In this document: piece after piece, positions 63,725-64,000 of the stretch | Layout: every line of letters begins with the position of its first letter | How positions within the stretch are numbered: the stretch's first letter is position 1 | Assembly (NCBI RefSeq): GCF_011602365.1 | Contig: NZ_JAAONZ010000004.1 | Span: forward strand, 124,001 to 188,000 | Length of the DNA: 64,000 nt | Origin: Pseudomaricurvus hydrocarbonicus | Lineage (GTDB): Bacteria > Pseudomonadota > Gammaproteobacteria > Pseudomonadales > Cellvibrionaceae | Reading direction: 5' to 3' | Notes under the pieces: model-generated | The model's database searches: none | Told to the model about the DNA's origin: nothing | The model's input: the letters and a program-made list of their open reading frames with translations, nothing else | Position numbers and translations under genes: made by a program

Positions 63725-64000
63725 CTACTCAGCTCCGCCACGCCGCTCCAATACTTCATCTATCAGACCGTATTCTTTGGATTCAGTTGCGCTCATGAAG
63801 TTATCACGCTCTGTATCCAGCGCCAACTGATCCGCATCCTTACCGGTATGGAAGGCCATGATTTCATTCAACCGTTTGCGGGTTTTCAGGATTTCCTGGG
63901 CATGGATGTGGATATCCGAAGCCTGCCCCTGGGCGCCACCGCTGGGCTGGTGAATCATGGTCCGGGCGTTGGGCAGGCAATAACGCTTGCCTTTCGCGCC
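63725..64000 (-). CDS. clpP: ClpP protease proteolytic subunit, C-terminal fragment
   Basis: Continues off the right edge; about 91 C-terminal residues are visible, ending at TAG 63725-63727. Reads [28 protein letters not shown] with the catalytic His in MIHQP, and the catalytic Asp in [11 protein letters not shown]. The active-site Ser lies outside the window. Serine peptidase that forms the degradation chamber for ClpX. First gene of the clpP-clpX-lon-hupB-ppiD series. Confidence 0.95.
   Translation of the reverse strand, partial: GAKGKRYCLPNARTMIHQPSGGAQGQASDIHIHAQEILKTRKRLNEIMAFHTGKDADQLALDTERDNFMSATESKEYGLIDEVLERRGGAE

Noticed and set aside
1-64000. Mobile elements, CRISPR arrays, prophage or integrated island
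   Set aside because: No transposase, integrase, phage or Cas genes, no regularly spaced repeats and no flanking direct repeats were found. Gene content is core-like almost throughout.

Overview
This window is ordinary chromosomal DNA of a gammaproteobacterium. Protein families and gene order point to the Pseudomonadales/Oceanospirillales side of the class, probably a marine or aerobic lipid- and alkane-using bacterium. I reach this from three things. First, gene order matches what I recall of Pseudomonas aeruginosa in several blocks: nadK, phosphatase, rhomboid, DUF1315, DUF2797, pepN; dnaQ, rnhA, methyltransferase, gloB, mltD, yej transporter; and ppiD, hupB, lon, clpX, clpP. Second, it carries a FimL homologue next to nudC and nhaB. 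Third, it has the ~530-residue type of isocitrate lyase. Base composition looks close to 50% GC by eye (not computed). I see no rRNA, tRNA, CRISPR array, insertion sequence or phage gene.

Layout. 1-6091: end of nadK, a metallophosphatase, a rhomboid protease, two small conserved proteins and pepN. 6137-7837: three poorly known genes (a HEPN-like protein, a DUF488 protein, an ADP-ribosyltransferase-like protein), the least explained stretch. 7968-13136: the glyoxylate shunt, with aceA and a divergent LysR gene followed by glcB. 13581-19418: trmH, a large PAS/GAF/GGDEF/EAL protein, a TetR regulator and a DUF1285 protein. 19527-23596: electron-transfer flavoprotein system (etfQO divergent from etfBA) plus a DUF2788 protein. 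23727-30864: a hybrid histidine kinase with a decayed ATP site, msrPQ, xthA and the tail-specific protease. 31341-37077: two transporters and a large MscS-type channel. 37631-45534: PHA-system protein, AcuI-like reductase, sohB with a membrane partner, nudC, fimL and nhaB. 45887-50632: dnaQ, rnhA, methyltransferase, gloB, mltD. 50955-56800: YejABEF-type peptide/microcin C ABC transporter. 56965-64000: ppiD, hupB, lon, clpX and a partial clpP, a proteostasis cluster.

How the genes work together. aceA and glcB carry out the glyoxylate bypass for growth on acetate and fatty acids, and the etf genes take electrons from acyl-CoA dehydrogenases to ubiquinone, so the window leans toward fatty-acid use. 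The strongest new regulatory signal is a 20-bp element (19 of 20 identical) shared by the aceA and glcB upstream regions. In both it is followed 14-15 bases later by the same TACACTTT box. The LysR gene between them is the obvious candidate regulator. Protein repair and turnover (msrPQ, prc, sohB, ppiD, lon, clpXP) is the other main theme.
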